Shown here one piece after another: positions 1-10,490 of a stretch of DNA of 64,000 bases. Every line of letters starts with the position of its first letter. Within the stretch, counting starts at the first letter, position 1. Source of the DNA: Lasiosphaeria ovina (lineage: Eukaryota > Ascomycota > Sordariomycetes > Sordariales > Lasiosphaeriaceae); NCBI GenBank assembly GCA_033439765.1, contig JAULSN010000011.1, positions 124,001-188,000 of the forward strand, given 5' to 3'. A program made the position numbers and the translations under genes. The notes below the pieces were generated by a model. It made no database searches. It had not been told where the DNA came from and worked only from the letters and a program-made list of their open reading frames with translations.

Positions 1-996
1 TTATGTGTCACCCCTGTCAGCCGGGAAGGCAGGCCGTCGTTGGCGGCTCGGCGAAAAAGTTGACCCACCCACGGAGATCGGTGATTAGTGCCGTGGCCGG
101 ACAGGGTCTGGTAGGGCTGATGGTGTGAAGAACGATTTCTTGTCGCGGCGTGGCAGGGGCGGGCTTTTATCAGCCCGCGGGCCCGGTACACGTCCGACGT
201 GTCGGAGACTTTATTTCCGCCTAGTTGCGTATGAAGCCCAACATAGTAGGTGAAGGGCTTGGCATGACGCTGGGCGCGGGACGCACGTATGTCAGGTACT
301 TTTTTTTGGTTCTGGTCGACTGCTGGGTGAGATGTTAATGTTGGCGCGCAATTAGTCTACAACTACCTCGATAAGGGTACGTGATAGAACAATTCTTATC
401 ATATCAAACCGGCAAGCTAACATTGTCTACCTACAGTAGTCGGACTTGGACCGTCTCGGGACTTTTTTGCAAGCCACGTAATGAACAGGGTGGTATCCGT
501 GGAACGGGCCAACGGCTCTGTTTCCTGGCTCGGCTCACCATTCCTCGGTCTACACTACTACTGTGACGCCGAAGGAGCCGTTCCACTCCATCTGGCCACA
601 CACGCCCTGCACCTACCTACCATCCCAAAGGAAGCCAGGTAGCCCCAGGCAGAGTTCCACTAAGGGAATTAATTAGGAATCATACGCACTCCTAGATCAC
701 GCTTATTCCCATCATCATCCTCTTGCTTGCACCTTATCGGTCTTTCAGGGGCCCTCGCAGTCAGAATTGCGATGGACGGGGCCGCCACTTTTGGGAAGCA
801 CTGCCCCCCTTTGGCTAGGAGTGCATATAAATGCCCAAAGAGACAAGTTAGTTACTCAGGACTGCGCCATCACCAATGCAAGGCGTTGGCTGGCTACCGT
901 AACTGGTTTTGTCATCGAGCTCCCCTGCAACAGTTGCTTGGCAGTAAAATCCCCTGCAGTTAAACGGGCAACCCGACGAGCTTGCTGCCGGACTCA
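1..996. other. Intergenic, left edge
   Basis: I see no gene here. Short open frames on both strands lack domain signatures and splice continuity. The right part is the upstream region of the aldolase gene and contains a TATA-like stretch at about 825-831. Confidence 0.6.
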
Positions 997-1002
997 TATA
1001 AA
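997..1002 (+). promoter_or_regulatory. TATA box of the aldolase gene
   Basis: A TATAAA hexamer lies 166 bp upstream of the ATG at 1168. A pyrimidine-rich stretch follows, as is common before fungal transcription starts. The assignment rests on motif and position only. Confidence 0.4.
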
Positions 1003-1120
1003 GAGAGCTTGCCCGAGCAGGTCGAGACGAAAGAAAGAAGCTTCTGACACCAAACACTCACAGTTCATCTACCCTACCCTTCAGAATCATCACAACGTAT
1101 CTCGGTCTCACTCTCCGGTT

Positions 1121-1153
1121 CCAAGAACACTCCAAGAACACCCCAAGAACACT
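1121..1153 (+). repeat. Three 11-bp tandem repeats in the aldolase leader
   Basis: Three copies of CCAAGAACAC plus one T or C start at 1121, 1132 and 1143, and end 14 bp before the ATG at 1168. They probably lie in the 5' untranslated leader. No function is known to me. Confidence 0.7.
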
Positions 1154-1167
1154 CACACCTAGCAGCC

Positions 1168-2120
1168 ATGGGTTCCAACTTCCCGTCTACCCGTCCCCAA
1201 GGCATGGCGGCTTACAGAGCCCCTTCTCTCTTCCAGCCTCACCGCGCACGCCAGGCCATCCGTGACGCCCACGAGAAGAAGATCCCGCCCATGTTGGGCT
1301 ACTATGCGGGCCTCAGCTCCCTCCCCATCACCCGCTTCCTCGCTCCCATGGGTTATGACGCTGTCTGGATAGACTGGGAGCACACATCTTGCAGTGTCGA
1401 GACCATGACTTCGGTACGCACTCTCTTCCCCATCCTCTCTGACAGTTGACGTGGCTGATACTTCCTCGCCAGATGGTTCACGAAACTATGTTTGTGAGCG
1501 AAGGGCGCACGATCCCGTGGGTGCGTGTGCCCGGCCACGACCACGCGGCCATCGGGTACGCGCTGGACGCAGGCGCGAGCATCGTCATCCCGCAGGTCGA
1601 GACGGTCGAGCAGGCCAAGCACATCGTGTCGGCGGCCAAGTTCGGGGCCAAGCGCAACGGCACGCGGTCGGCACCGCCGTTCAGACTGGTGCCGGGCATC
1701 ACCGACGCCGTGGTGGACGCGGCCCACGGCGACATCTGGACCAACCTCAACGAGCAGGCCGCCATCATGATCCAGATCGAGACCGAGGCCGGCGTCCACA
1801 ACCTTGACGCCATCCTCACCGCCGTCCCCGACATTGACGCCGTCTGGCTCGGCCAGCTGGACGCCCGCATCAGCATGGGCCTGCCCGGCAACGGCGGCAT
1901 GGGCGGCGCCGAGCCCGAGTGGACTTCGCTCGTCGAGAAGTTTTACGCCACGCTCAAGAAGCACGACAAGCCCTTCGGCGGCTTCGGCCTCGGCTCCCCC
2001 GAGCAGGTCAAGGCGGCCAACGCCAACGCCTCCCTCTTGTTCATCGGCGCCGACGTGCTGCAGCTGCATGCCATGAACCAACGCCTCGTCGAGACGAGGG
2101 CCGCGTTTGCCACCAATTGA
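1168..2120 (+). CDS. HpcH/HpaI aldolase family protein
   Basis: Two exons, 1168-1413 and 1473-2120, joined in phase 0 across a 59-bp intron (GTACGC...CCAG), give 297 aa. The family are class II, divalent-metal pyruvate aldolases that cleave 4-hydroxy-2-oxo acids such as 4-hydroxy-2-oxoheptanedioate into pyruvate (or an analogue) and an aldehyde. Visible family features are the IDWEH strand with E71-H72 near the end of exon 1, IPWVRVPGHD, a GASIVIPQVET segment, the metal-ligand motif IETEAG, and LGQLDARISMGLPGN near the C-terminus. Length matches the family. There is no signal peptide, so it should be cytosolic. The ATG is the first after a TATA box and a pyrimidine-rich leader. The physiological substrate cannot be told from sequence; 2,4-dihydroxyhept-2-ene-dioate-type or sugar-acid aldol cleavage is possible. 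Confidence 0.9.
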
Positions 2121-3349
2121 CTCCCTTTGCTGTGACGGGGTTCGGGTACATGGTCCAGGGACTCACGTCGTGGCACTGGCGGCGTGGTCGGAAATTGGTC
2201 AAGACAAATAGATGGTATAGATTGGGATGCTACGAATTGAATGGGTATATACTTTTCTCGGTGCTTCCAGGCGTGAATCAACACAGGTTAGTGGCATTGG
2301 TGAGAATGCGGTGACAATAAAGACCCATGCCTGAGCAGGCGGTCGTGTAGGAGGATTTTGCAGTCCAGCCGGTGGTGATAACAAGCTGACTGGTACTGAA
2401 GTTTCAGTCAGACACAACGCACAACAAACCAACACCTAGGCACCTCGTACCTACCTTACCTACTTGCAGACGGTACTCGGTAGGCATTTAGGTTTTCAGT
2501 GATCAGGCTAGGAAGGAGCATACCTATGTTATCAAGCCTTGCCTGAGGTAAGGTACTTATCTCTGCACTTCATTTACACCCTTTCCTCAAAAATCACGAG
2601 AGGTCCTCGAAATAAGGACTTAATTGCCTCCTCACCTCCACTCCTATCATTCGGGAAAGGCCACTTTCCTCCCTCGCGAAGAAAAGCCCAATCTCATACA
2701 TGCCTATTTCTGAGGGTTGAGCACATCTTCTCCACCCTCTTGCTAAACATTAGGACTCGCCAAAATTCCAACATCGAGTGCCTGCTTTCTTCTGCGAAGC
2801 TCACCACACCCGTCATCACCAGCTCACCACTCGAGCTGCTACATCTCACAAGGCCGGTAGGTAATTTTCATGTCTTCAGCCCTTGCCTCTCTTCCCTTTT
2901 CATGTTTGGCAAAATTATAAATGTCGATGATCCCCAGGCCCATGAAATCCCTCCGAAGCCCACACGCACCCGGTTCTTTTCTAGCCCGCACTTTCTTCAT
3001 ATTGAATCTTCACCTTTCATCTCCCCTTCCACCTTTCACCTTTCACATTCCACCTCAAATCCCTCACCTTCCACCCTCCACCCTCCAACCTCTACTCTCG
3101 GACAGCAAGAATTAATCGACACACCTTGGAGCCTTCCCAGATTTGCACTCGTCGGCCACGAAAACTCAAAGAAGAGGCGCTGAGTCGCCTTGAAATCCCA
3201 TATCCAGATCGCCGCTCTAGCTCGCAAGTTCGTCTAGCAAGCTTTCGGATTCCACTCTCCTACATCAAGGCTCTCCGCCGGCCTACAGTCACCCTAGCAC
3301 CTTTTCACTTCTACCCCGGCGGCCATAGGCACTGATAAATAAATTCAAC
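2121..3349. other. Intergenic with pyrimidine-rich leader
   Basis: No gene is recognised. From about 2960 to 3110 the + strand is a C/T-rich tract with short CACCTTTC and CACCCTCC repeats. It probably belongs to the promoter and leader of the gene at 3350. A long open frame across it has repetitive low-complexity composition and no ATG-led domain, so it was not accepted. Confidence 0.55.
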
Positions 3350-4411
3350 ATGGCATACTACAGCCAGGCTCGCCAGTACAAGCTATCGCCCCTGTTCACC
3401 CGGAAAAGCCCCTTCCCATTTCTTTGCATGCCAGGAGAACTCCGCAATATGGTGTACAGGGAGTATATGGAGATACTCGGTGAAGAGAAGTTTGATCCCT
3501 TCGGTCGCGACACCAAGAAGAAGTTCCGGAAGGCACTGCCGCTGATCAAAGTCTGCCGCCGTAAGTCACGCATTATTTCATGCATACCTTCTCCGAAGTT
3601 TTGATTCAAGGACACTCTAACACGGTCTCGTGTAGAGGTCTCCGTAGAGGTATCATCCCTCCTCTATAGCCATGTGTTCTGCCTAGAGGGTGCCAAGCAG
3701 AGCTTGGCCTGGATTCGTAGCCGCCCGCGGGGCCGCCTCGTTCGCGTCCATCTTCTGATCGACACTGAGACGATCAAGGTATGGGAAAGTGCTTTACGAT
3801 CCCTTACCCAAAGGGCCGCCAACCTCGAAGAGCTCGAGATTGTCGCATGTTCTTTGAAACGGTCAGGTTTCCGGGAGCAGATCTCTTGGGCCGATGACAG
3901 CCAACCCACACTGCTCAATGCCTCTCTTATTAATAGTAACTGGAACTTCCTCCTCTTCCACGCACTCTCACAGGCTGTTGGCAATGGTCCTGTTCGCTTG
4001 CCTCGGCCAAATAGGCACATTCACATAGGGCCACTCCTTGGAATTATTCGCAATACATTCCAAGAGTGGGGAAAACACTGTTACGGCTTCCCAGATCCCG
4101 CAATAGTTCTGAGGGCCATGATGGCTCGTGCTAGAGAACGACAATTGTATCACCATACGCTTCCCAAACTCTTGAAACGGTTTTCACGCTTGCCACTCTT
4201 GAAGCTTGTTGGCCGCAGCGACCGAAAATGGATGGAGGAGGCTTGCAAAACTTCAGGGATCAAAGTCATGGCATGTCGTGATCCCTCTGTTTATTCATAT
4301 TGGCTGTCGAAATCACCAGAGAGCACTCGCATCCTTCACGATAAGTGGGCTACGTTGGATGAGCCGTGGGAAACCGTTGAGTTGGTCCATGGGGAGGTTT
4401 TGTGGCACTAG
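3350..4411 (+). CDS. 2EXR-type (F-box-like) fungal protein
   Basis: Exons 3350-3560 and 3636-4411 are joined in phase 1 across a 75-bp intron (GTAAGT...TGTAG), giving 328 aa. The N-terminal part has the pattern FPFLCMPGELRNMVYREYME followed by LPLIKVCRQVSVEVSSLLY across the splice. This is the usual signature of the 2EXR/F-box-like fungal family: a hydrophobic LPxELRNxIY helix, then LLxVCRQIxxE. That reading also confirms the intron. The rest (residues about 95-328) is a fungal-specific C-terminal region with no motif I can name. Proteins of this class are very numerous in Pezizomycotina and lack assigned functions; an adaptor role in ubiquitin ligation is only a guess. Confidence 0.8.
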
Positions 4412-5025
4412 CTTCCGAAACTCCCTAGCTATGGTCAAGGAAGCAGCGTTTACTGGGCTGGCTGCCACAACAAATGGAGTTGACGTGGTTCCAGCCAACT
4501 TGGGCGCTGATTGGGGTTGAACTTAACTCTACATGTATAATACAACAGACCGTTGACGGGAAAATAATTAGGCGCACGAAGAGGCACCTCCCCACATACC
4601 GGAGTATGGGATTGGAACTCAGCACGATAGCGAGTCACAGGCCCATAGTTACAGAAATCAAGCCCCCCCGCGCGTTGCTTTACATTGAAGACCTTGAATC
4701 CGTGCGACTTGGGCGCATGTTGGAAATGATGACTTGGTGACTTTGCTACCGAGTCAATAATTCGCCAATTTCCAAAACCCGGGAAACGGGGCTTTTTCTC
4801 CGCGTCTGACAGAAAAGGGTTACGCCAAGTCGTTCTGCAACCATGCCGGCTAATACCATGAACCTCCTCCTAGGTAATTGCACACATATACCCGGCGCAT
4901 TACATCACGTGGCGTCGACCGCTTTGCGTTCGTCATCGAGAATGCTTCACATTACGCACCCCGGATGCGGCTCGAGAAGACCCTAGACCTGCCGCCAACA
5001 AAAACGCCAATATCTTTCCAATACC
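4412..5025. other. Intergenic
   Basis: 3' flank of the 2EXR gene and upstream region of the glycosyltransferase gene. No gene or RNA is seen. An 88-codon frame at 4474-4740 has no features. Confidence 0.6.
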
Positions 5026-6596
5026 ATGAGCCAATTCGTCCCACCCGCTGTTGGGGACGCAGGCAGGCCTCGACAGCCGTTCTACCCGCACCGCAGGTGG
5101 TGGAAACAGGCCGTTGCGCTACTTTTTCTGTGCCTCGTGCTGAACTATCTGCTCCTCGCCCCAAACTTTGGCTTCGTTCTTCCTCACGTTGACCAAAGGG
5201 GCTATCAAGTGCCGGGGTTTTCAGCAAACCATGACAGCCACGTCTTGCCTCCCTCTCGTGTTCTGAACTCACCCGGCCTCAGTGAGGATGAGTGCAAAGC
5301 CGCGTTCCCGGGCCTCACAAAAGACATTAATAATCATGTCAAGCTCGGCCCATTTGTGATGACTGATCGCTCAGCCGGTTTGGTTGAGGTCAGGGTGAAA
5401 GACAGACAGGTGAGTCTCCCGCTTCGACCCGGTCACTATGAATGCCAAACAGGCAAGAATCTGACACATCGGTGGGACACAGTTGTTTGTACTTCATTCC
5501 GGCAGCGATCTCACCCCAGAGTTGCTTGATGTAAGTCCGCGATCCACATTACGGAATCCATTATTGATAGGCTGACGCATTCCAGGCCCGGTCTGCCACT
5601 TTACAGCAAATCTACCGCGCCATCATCACCTCACCCAGCCCCCTGCCCGAGACTGTCATCACCATCAACGTGCATGACCAGCCGTTCGGGGCCGCCTGGT
5701 CATACTCTCGCCCAGCATACGCCATGCCCACCGCCGGCGGGGCGCCCATAACGCGCGCCTTCTTAATGCCGCACTTCTCCTTCTGGGCCTGGCCACAGCC
5801 CTTCATCGGGTCCCTGCCCCGCGCAGCCGCAGCCATCGACGCTATCGAGGCATCACTGCCGTTCTCCCAGAAGGACGCTCGCCTCGTGTGGCGCGGCACC
5901 GTTGGATTCAACAGCGCGCACCACCCAACCCTGCGCGAGGACTTGATCACGGCGGCACATGGCAAGCCGTGGGCCGACGTCGCGGCTCTGCGCTGGAACC
6001 GAGGGGAAGGCGGTGCCAACGGGACAGCCATGCCGTCCAACGCCCTCATGGTCGAAGACTTTTGCCGCCACAAGTACGTGCTGCACACCGAGGGCGTCAC
6101 GTACAGCGGCCGTCTGCCGTTCTTGCAGATGTGCCGGTCCGTGCTGCTCACGCCGCCGCTCGCCTGGCTGCAGCACACGACCCACCTGGTGCGCCCCCTG
6201 TTTTCGGCAGATCTCGACTTGGAGGGTGGTGCTAGTAGATCGAACTCGTCGAAAACTCCGCCACGGTGGACGCCATCTGGGGGCGAGAACACTGCGTGGC
6301 CAAAGCACTTCACGCCGGGCGAGGCGAATGCGGTGTTTGTGTCGCCCGACTGGTCGGATCTGGAGGCTACAGTGGCATGGCTGGAGCGGCATCCAGATGT
6401 TGCCGAGGGGATCGCTGAGAGGCAGAGGGAGCTGTTTGTCGGTGGCGGATATTTCAGTCTCGCGGCCGAGGCGTGCTACTGGCGGGCACTGGTCAGGGGC
6501 TGGAGCACGGTGGTGGGGGCCAGGACGCTCGAGGAAGATGGCGGCATGGAGGAAAGCGTGGTGAGGTGGGAGGAATTCGTGTTGCGTCCCAGGTGA
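5026..6596 (+). CDS. Glycosyltransferase family 90 (CAP10-like), type II membrane protein
   Basis: Three exons (5026-5409, 5483-5530, 5586-6596) join in phase 0 through introns of 73 and 55 bp and give 480 aa. The 48-bp middle exon restores the family stretch LFVLHSGSDLTPELLD. A short cytosolic N-terminus with RRWWK precedes one membrane segment (about residues 28-50), typical of a Golgi type II enzyme. The luminal domain shows TINVHDQPFGAAWSYSRP, LVWRGTVGF, and the conserved C-terminal block KYVLHTEGVTYSGRLPFLQM followed by LLTPPLAWLQHTTHLVRPLF. This block is characteristic of fungal CAP10/DUF821 proteins, which transfer xylose or similar sugars to cell-wall or capsule glycans. Substrate is unknown. 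Length is normal, with no damage. Confidence 0.9.
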
Positions 6597-7005
6597 TTGA
6601 TCGTTTAATTAGACGGAAGGCGTCATATCCCGCCAAGTTCAAGGCTAATAATTATGAGACTCTTCTAACAGCTTGCTCTTCAGTGGCTAAGGTCCCAGAT
6701 ATCCCGGATATTATGGCACTTAACTGTCTCAGCGCCAGTTGGCCATCGGGTCACTGGTGGTGGTCCAGATCTCAAGTGATGTAGACCGTTTCTGTGCAAG
6801 ATTAATTATTTGCTGATTAGCTGCGTCGTCCCGCGAACTGTCCGTGTATGCTTTTGAATGGGACTGAAAATGTGTGTGCACGTAGCCAATAGCGGAGGCC
6901 TACAACAAGGCACAGCTTCTATGTTCAAGACGATGGACACAATGTATTATTACTCAGAATAAGCCGGGTGCCAGAAAAGTGGCAGAACATTCAACATGTC
7001 AAATA
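6597..7005. other. Convergent 3' intergenic
   Basis: This 409-bp space lies between two convergent genes, the GT90 gene ending at 6596 and the GMC gene ending at 7006. It presumably holds both 3' untranslated regions. No gene is seen. Confidence 0.6.
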
Positions 7006-9160
7006 CTACTTGGTCTTCTCCTCGGCCCACTTGCTCTTCACGAAGTCGGCGCAGCGTTCTGCAACCATGACGGTGGGTGCCATGGTATGCGCGCTGGGAA
7101 TCTGAGGGAAGACGCTCGCGTCAGCCACGCGCAAATTCTCAAAGCCGTGGACCATCAGCCGCTGGTCGACAACGCCATCTGTGGCATCGAGCGACATGCG
7201 GCACGTGCAGCTGAAGTGCAAGCTCGACACGCACACGCGCTTCGCATATTCGTCTATCTCTGCGTCAGACACTGTCTGCCAGCTCCGCCTTTGCTGCTGC
7301 TCGTGTTCTCGAGACTTCTCGCGTCTAACGGCAGCCTTCTGCAGCGGTGCCTGCCCGACAGCCAGAGGCGGCACTGGGACACCCGGGGCGGGCGATATGT
7401 CGGGCTTGGCCTGACCCCCAGCCGACCACCAACTTTTACCCTTGTTTGGCTGACAGATGGAGTCGAACCAGTCCAAGTCCATACCAGGGGCAAAGATCAG
7501 TGGTGCTGGGTGTGGATAATCACAATTGTTGGCGAACTCGTCGGCGAGACGCATAGAGAAGCGTGTCGCTTTGCGCATGGGCACGAGGTCGCGCTGGTCA
7601 GTCAACATGGGGTAGTTCGTCTTTGGGTGATCCTGCGGGTCGGTTGATGCTAGCTCGACGCGGCCCTGGGAGAAGGGCTGAACAAGGGTCGAGTACCATC
7701 CAAAGAGGACCCTTCCAGGAACAGACTCGGCGAGACAGTTAACGGGGATGACCATGACCTCCACGTCCGGTACGTTGCGGGGCATGGAAGGATCTAATGT
7801 GCTATTCCCTTCGTCGTCCTCGCTCCGCACAGTCATCGTCTGTTCGTCCAATGCCGTGGTGCGAACGAAGATGCTCCGTGCAGTTGTGCCGATTGCGAGC
7901 AGGCCGGTTCCAAAAAGAATGTAGAGGATCAAGTTCCAGAAGAAGACCAGTCCATTTTCCAGTGTGTGTAGCGTGTGCTTCCGTGGAAGCTGCATCAAGA
8001 CTGGAAAGGACGTGTGGTCGGACAGATTTCTCCCCACCGCATCGAGTTCGCGCACGACGGGGATATTAAACTGTTCGAGTTGATCCCTTGGTCCAATGCC
8101 GCTGGTTTAATATTTCAGCAACAAAATATCCAACAGGTCTAATATGAAAAGAAAAGAAAAGAAAGGGAGAAAGAAAAAAAAAAAGCCGAGACTTTCTCAC
8201 CTCAGCATGAGCAGCTGCGGGGTGCAGACAGAACCGCTGCAAACAATGACCTCCCGCCGAGCGTTGACCACAAAATCGCGAGACCCATTTCCTGGCCTTA
8301 CATTTCTGATCTTGACAGCCTCAACCCGGGTGCCGTCTTGGTTAGCCACTAGTTTTGAGGCGACGACGCCCGTGCAAACTGTCAGGTGAGACTTCCTCTC
8401 GGTAGCGACGCGGCGGTTGAGCCAGGCTTCGTAGGCAGAGACGCGGACGCCCTTTGCATTGACCGTCTGGTCCAAATGGAAGTAGCCCTGGGCGCTGGCG
8501 CTGGGGTCGTTCATGTCTTGGTGGACGGGCAGGCCCATAACGCGGGCAGCTCGCTCGACGTATGGGATGCAGCCGAGCAGGGTGTCGGCTTGCTTGTTCT
8601 CGATGGGCCCGTCATGGCCGCGGTGGGCCGCGTGCGGGTGGGCAACGGCGCGCTCGCTTTTGCGGAAATAAGGCTCCACCTTGTCCCAGCTCCAGTCGGC
8701 CAGGCCAAAGTCGTGGGCCCAGCGGTTGTATCCGCCGGGGAGGCCGCGGGTCAGGAGCATGGCGTTGATGCGCGAGGCGCCGCCGACGGCTTCGGCGGTC
8801 CACATGCGGGCTCTCCGGCCGCCAACCTCACTGATGGGCTCCGAGAGGCGCGCGACGACCTGCAGCAGGGGAAACTCAAAGTTTTGAGACAGCAGCGGCA
8901 TGCGGCTGAGGAAGTTGTCCTTGACGTGGCCCTTCTCGAGCACCAGCACAGACACGGACGCGTCTTCGGACAGACGCGACGCGACAACACATCCAGCGGT
9001 GCCGCCTGATTGCCAATCGGGTTAGAAGGATGACCCATGATGGATTCCAATATAAAGAAAAGGAATGGCATTCGTCACCTCCAACGATGATGTAGTCAAA
9101 CGTCTGGCCATCGACTTCGGCGGCGCGCACCTCTGGATACGATGACGAAAAGGGCCACAT
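7006..9160 (-). CDS. GMC-family FAD-dependent oxidoreductase
   Basis: Exons (coding order) 9160-9079, 9005-8201 and 8101-7006, with introns of 73 and 99 bp, give 660 aa. The enzyme class oxidises alcohol groups using FAD. The first splice rebuilds the dinucleotide-binding glycine motif YIIVGGGTAGC (residues about 23-33). The second rebuilds GMC signature 2, VCTPQLLMLSGIGPRDQ. Signature 1 is seen as VGGASRINAMLLTRG. The C-terminal block has SSLHFSCTCRMS with the active-site His and PSAHTMAPT with the second His. No signal peptide precedes the FAD motif, so an intracellular enzyme is likely, unlike secreted aryl-alcohol oxidases. A hydrophobic stretch (FFWNLILYILFGTGLLAIG) lies mid-protein. A Gln/Arg-rich insert before the C-terminal block (around 7290-7440) is in frame but unusual and could hide a small unrecognised intron. 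Confidence 0.9.
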
Positions 9161-9611
9161 TGTCGAATTGTATTGTCGCTACTCCGTACTGTTAATTGAC
9201 AAAATCACAGTCGGGAAGGCCCTGTTGAGAGAAAAAGGTAAGCAGCACCTCTCGGCATAGCGCTGAGTCAACTCCGTCACCAGCCCCTTGTTGTCGTCCG
9301 ATTTATATCCACAGGCTGTGATAATATCCCGTGCACCCCGAAACGGCAAAACAGACCCGAGGTGGAAAGTAAGCTGAAGACTTGGGCGGCTTGTAAAAAT
9401 TGAAGTCGCATGCAGGGATAGGGTTTCCAGAGCCCGCACGCTTACGTAAGTAGCGCGCGAATCAATTCTCGTCCCAATCCCTGCAAGCGTTCAAAGTCAA
9501 ACTTTTGTCTTCCCACACTTGAGAAAAATGCATCTCGAAAAAAGCAACTTTCCACCAAATCACTTTTTTATAGTTATTCTGGTTGATATACAAGCAACAA
9601 TATCCATACGA
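9161..9611. other. Intergenic
   Basis: Upstream region of the GMC gene. No gene is seen. It ends at the tRNA gene. Confidence 0.6.
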
Positions 9612-9692
9612 GGTCCGCTGGCGTAATGGTAGCGCGTCTGACTACGATATTCGGTAATCAGGAGGCTCCAGGTTCGAGACCTGGGCGGATCG
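9612..9692 (+). tRNA. tRNA-Arg(ACG) with a 9-nt intron
   Basis: A full cloverleaf can be drawn. The acceptor stem GGTCCGC pairs with GCGGATC (one G-U) and G9692 is the discriminator. The D arm is GCG/CGC around AATGGTAG. The anticodon stem TCTGA (9637-9641) pairs with TCAGG (9658-9662). The T arm is CCAGG-TTCGAGA-CCTGG. The anticodon ACG is at 9644-9646. Sixteen bases lie between the two halves of the anticodon stem, so after A37 a 9-nt intron (TATTCGGTA, 9648-9656) must be removed to leave a 7-base loop. That is the canonical position for eukaryotic tRNA introns. A34 would be edited to inosine to read CGU/CGC/CGA. Confidence 0.92.
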
Positions 9693-9693
9693 C

Positions 9694-9698
9694 TTTTT
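9694..9698 (+). terminator. RNA polymerase III terminator
   Basis: A T5 run begins two bases after the discriminator base of the tRNA, as expected for Pol III termination. Confidence 0.75.
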
Positions 9699-10490
9699 GC
9701 CATTGCCATGCGGCTCTTGTCTTGACTCTTAGGTCGTGATTCCACGCTCCTTTTTCGCCGTTTTCTCCTCTAATTAGATCTCATTAGTTCTAATGTTGGC
9801 TCAACACGTGTCTGCTTCTTAAATCAATAATACGACCTTGACCGCCTTGGTAACCTGCAGATTGAGCCTTGAGGCTCACACCTAATTAGCAGTGTGTCAA
9901 GAGAGCCATGTCTTGTATGTATTGCAAATAATACAATAGATACAGAGCCCAATTGCTATAAGCATGTCTCTTTGGGACACTCGTCTCTGGACATTCTGCA
10001 GGCTCAGACTCTTGGCCGCTAAGTCCGGCGGAGCTGCCTTCTCCCCTCGCCATGACCACGTTCATGTTCTCTTCCTCTGCTCCTTTTTTCATCCTCCTAC
10101 ACCCTACCATTACTATCTACGACTTCAGTTGAGAATGGATAATGAGTTAACAAGCAGCTGATAATATCATTGTGGCCTGATGATTTCAATCCCCAACTAC
10201 TCCCGTGTGTTGTCCCCTTTGCGGCCTCTTTCCAGGCCGCCCCGGCGCCCAGCCAGACTGCAGACCGCGCACGGGCCAGCTATCTCAGTACTTTAAGTAG
10301 GGCCACCTTCTACCCCTTCCTTTGTTCTTCTTCTCATTACTACTAGCATAACATCTTTTTAATATATCTCCGTCGCTTTGATTGGTGCTTTGGCATTCTT
10401 ACCCCTGCCGCCCGTTCTACCCCCGTCGTTCCCATACTTGCCAGTGACAGGCCCTCAACCTTAAACTCTCAGTTCTATTTACTTTTCATC
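9699..10490. other. Intergenic, O-methyltransferase upstream region
   Basis: No gene is seen. From about 10300 to 10400 the + strand is pyrimidine-rich and probably forms the leader of the gene at 10491. Confidence 0.55.

Noticed and set aside
1353..2081. 242-codon frame opposite the aldolase gene
   Set aside because: A GC-rich antisense shadow of a well-supported gene. Similar antisense frames over the HET, MDR, Dicer, GH16 and lectin genes were dropped for the same reason.
2539..3183. 214-codon frame (+)
   Set aside because: Pyrimidine-rich, repetitive composition, no reliable ATG start and no domain. Explained as the leader of the 3350 gene.
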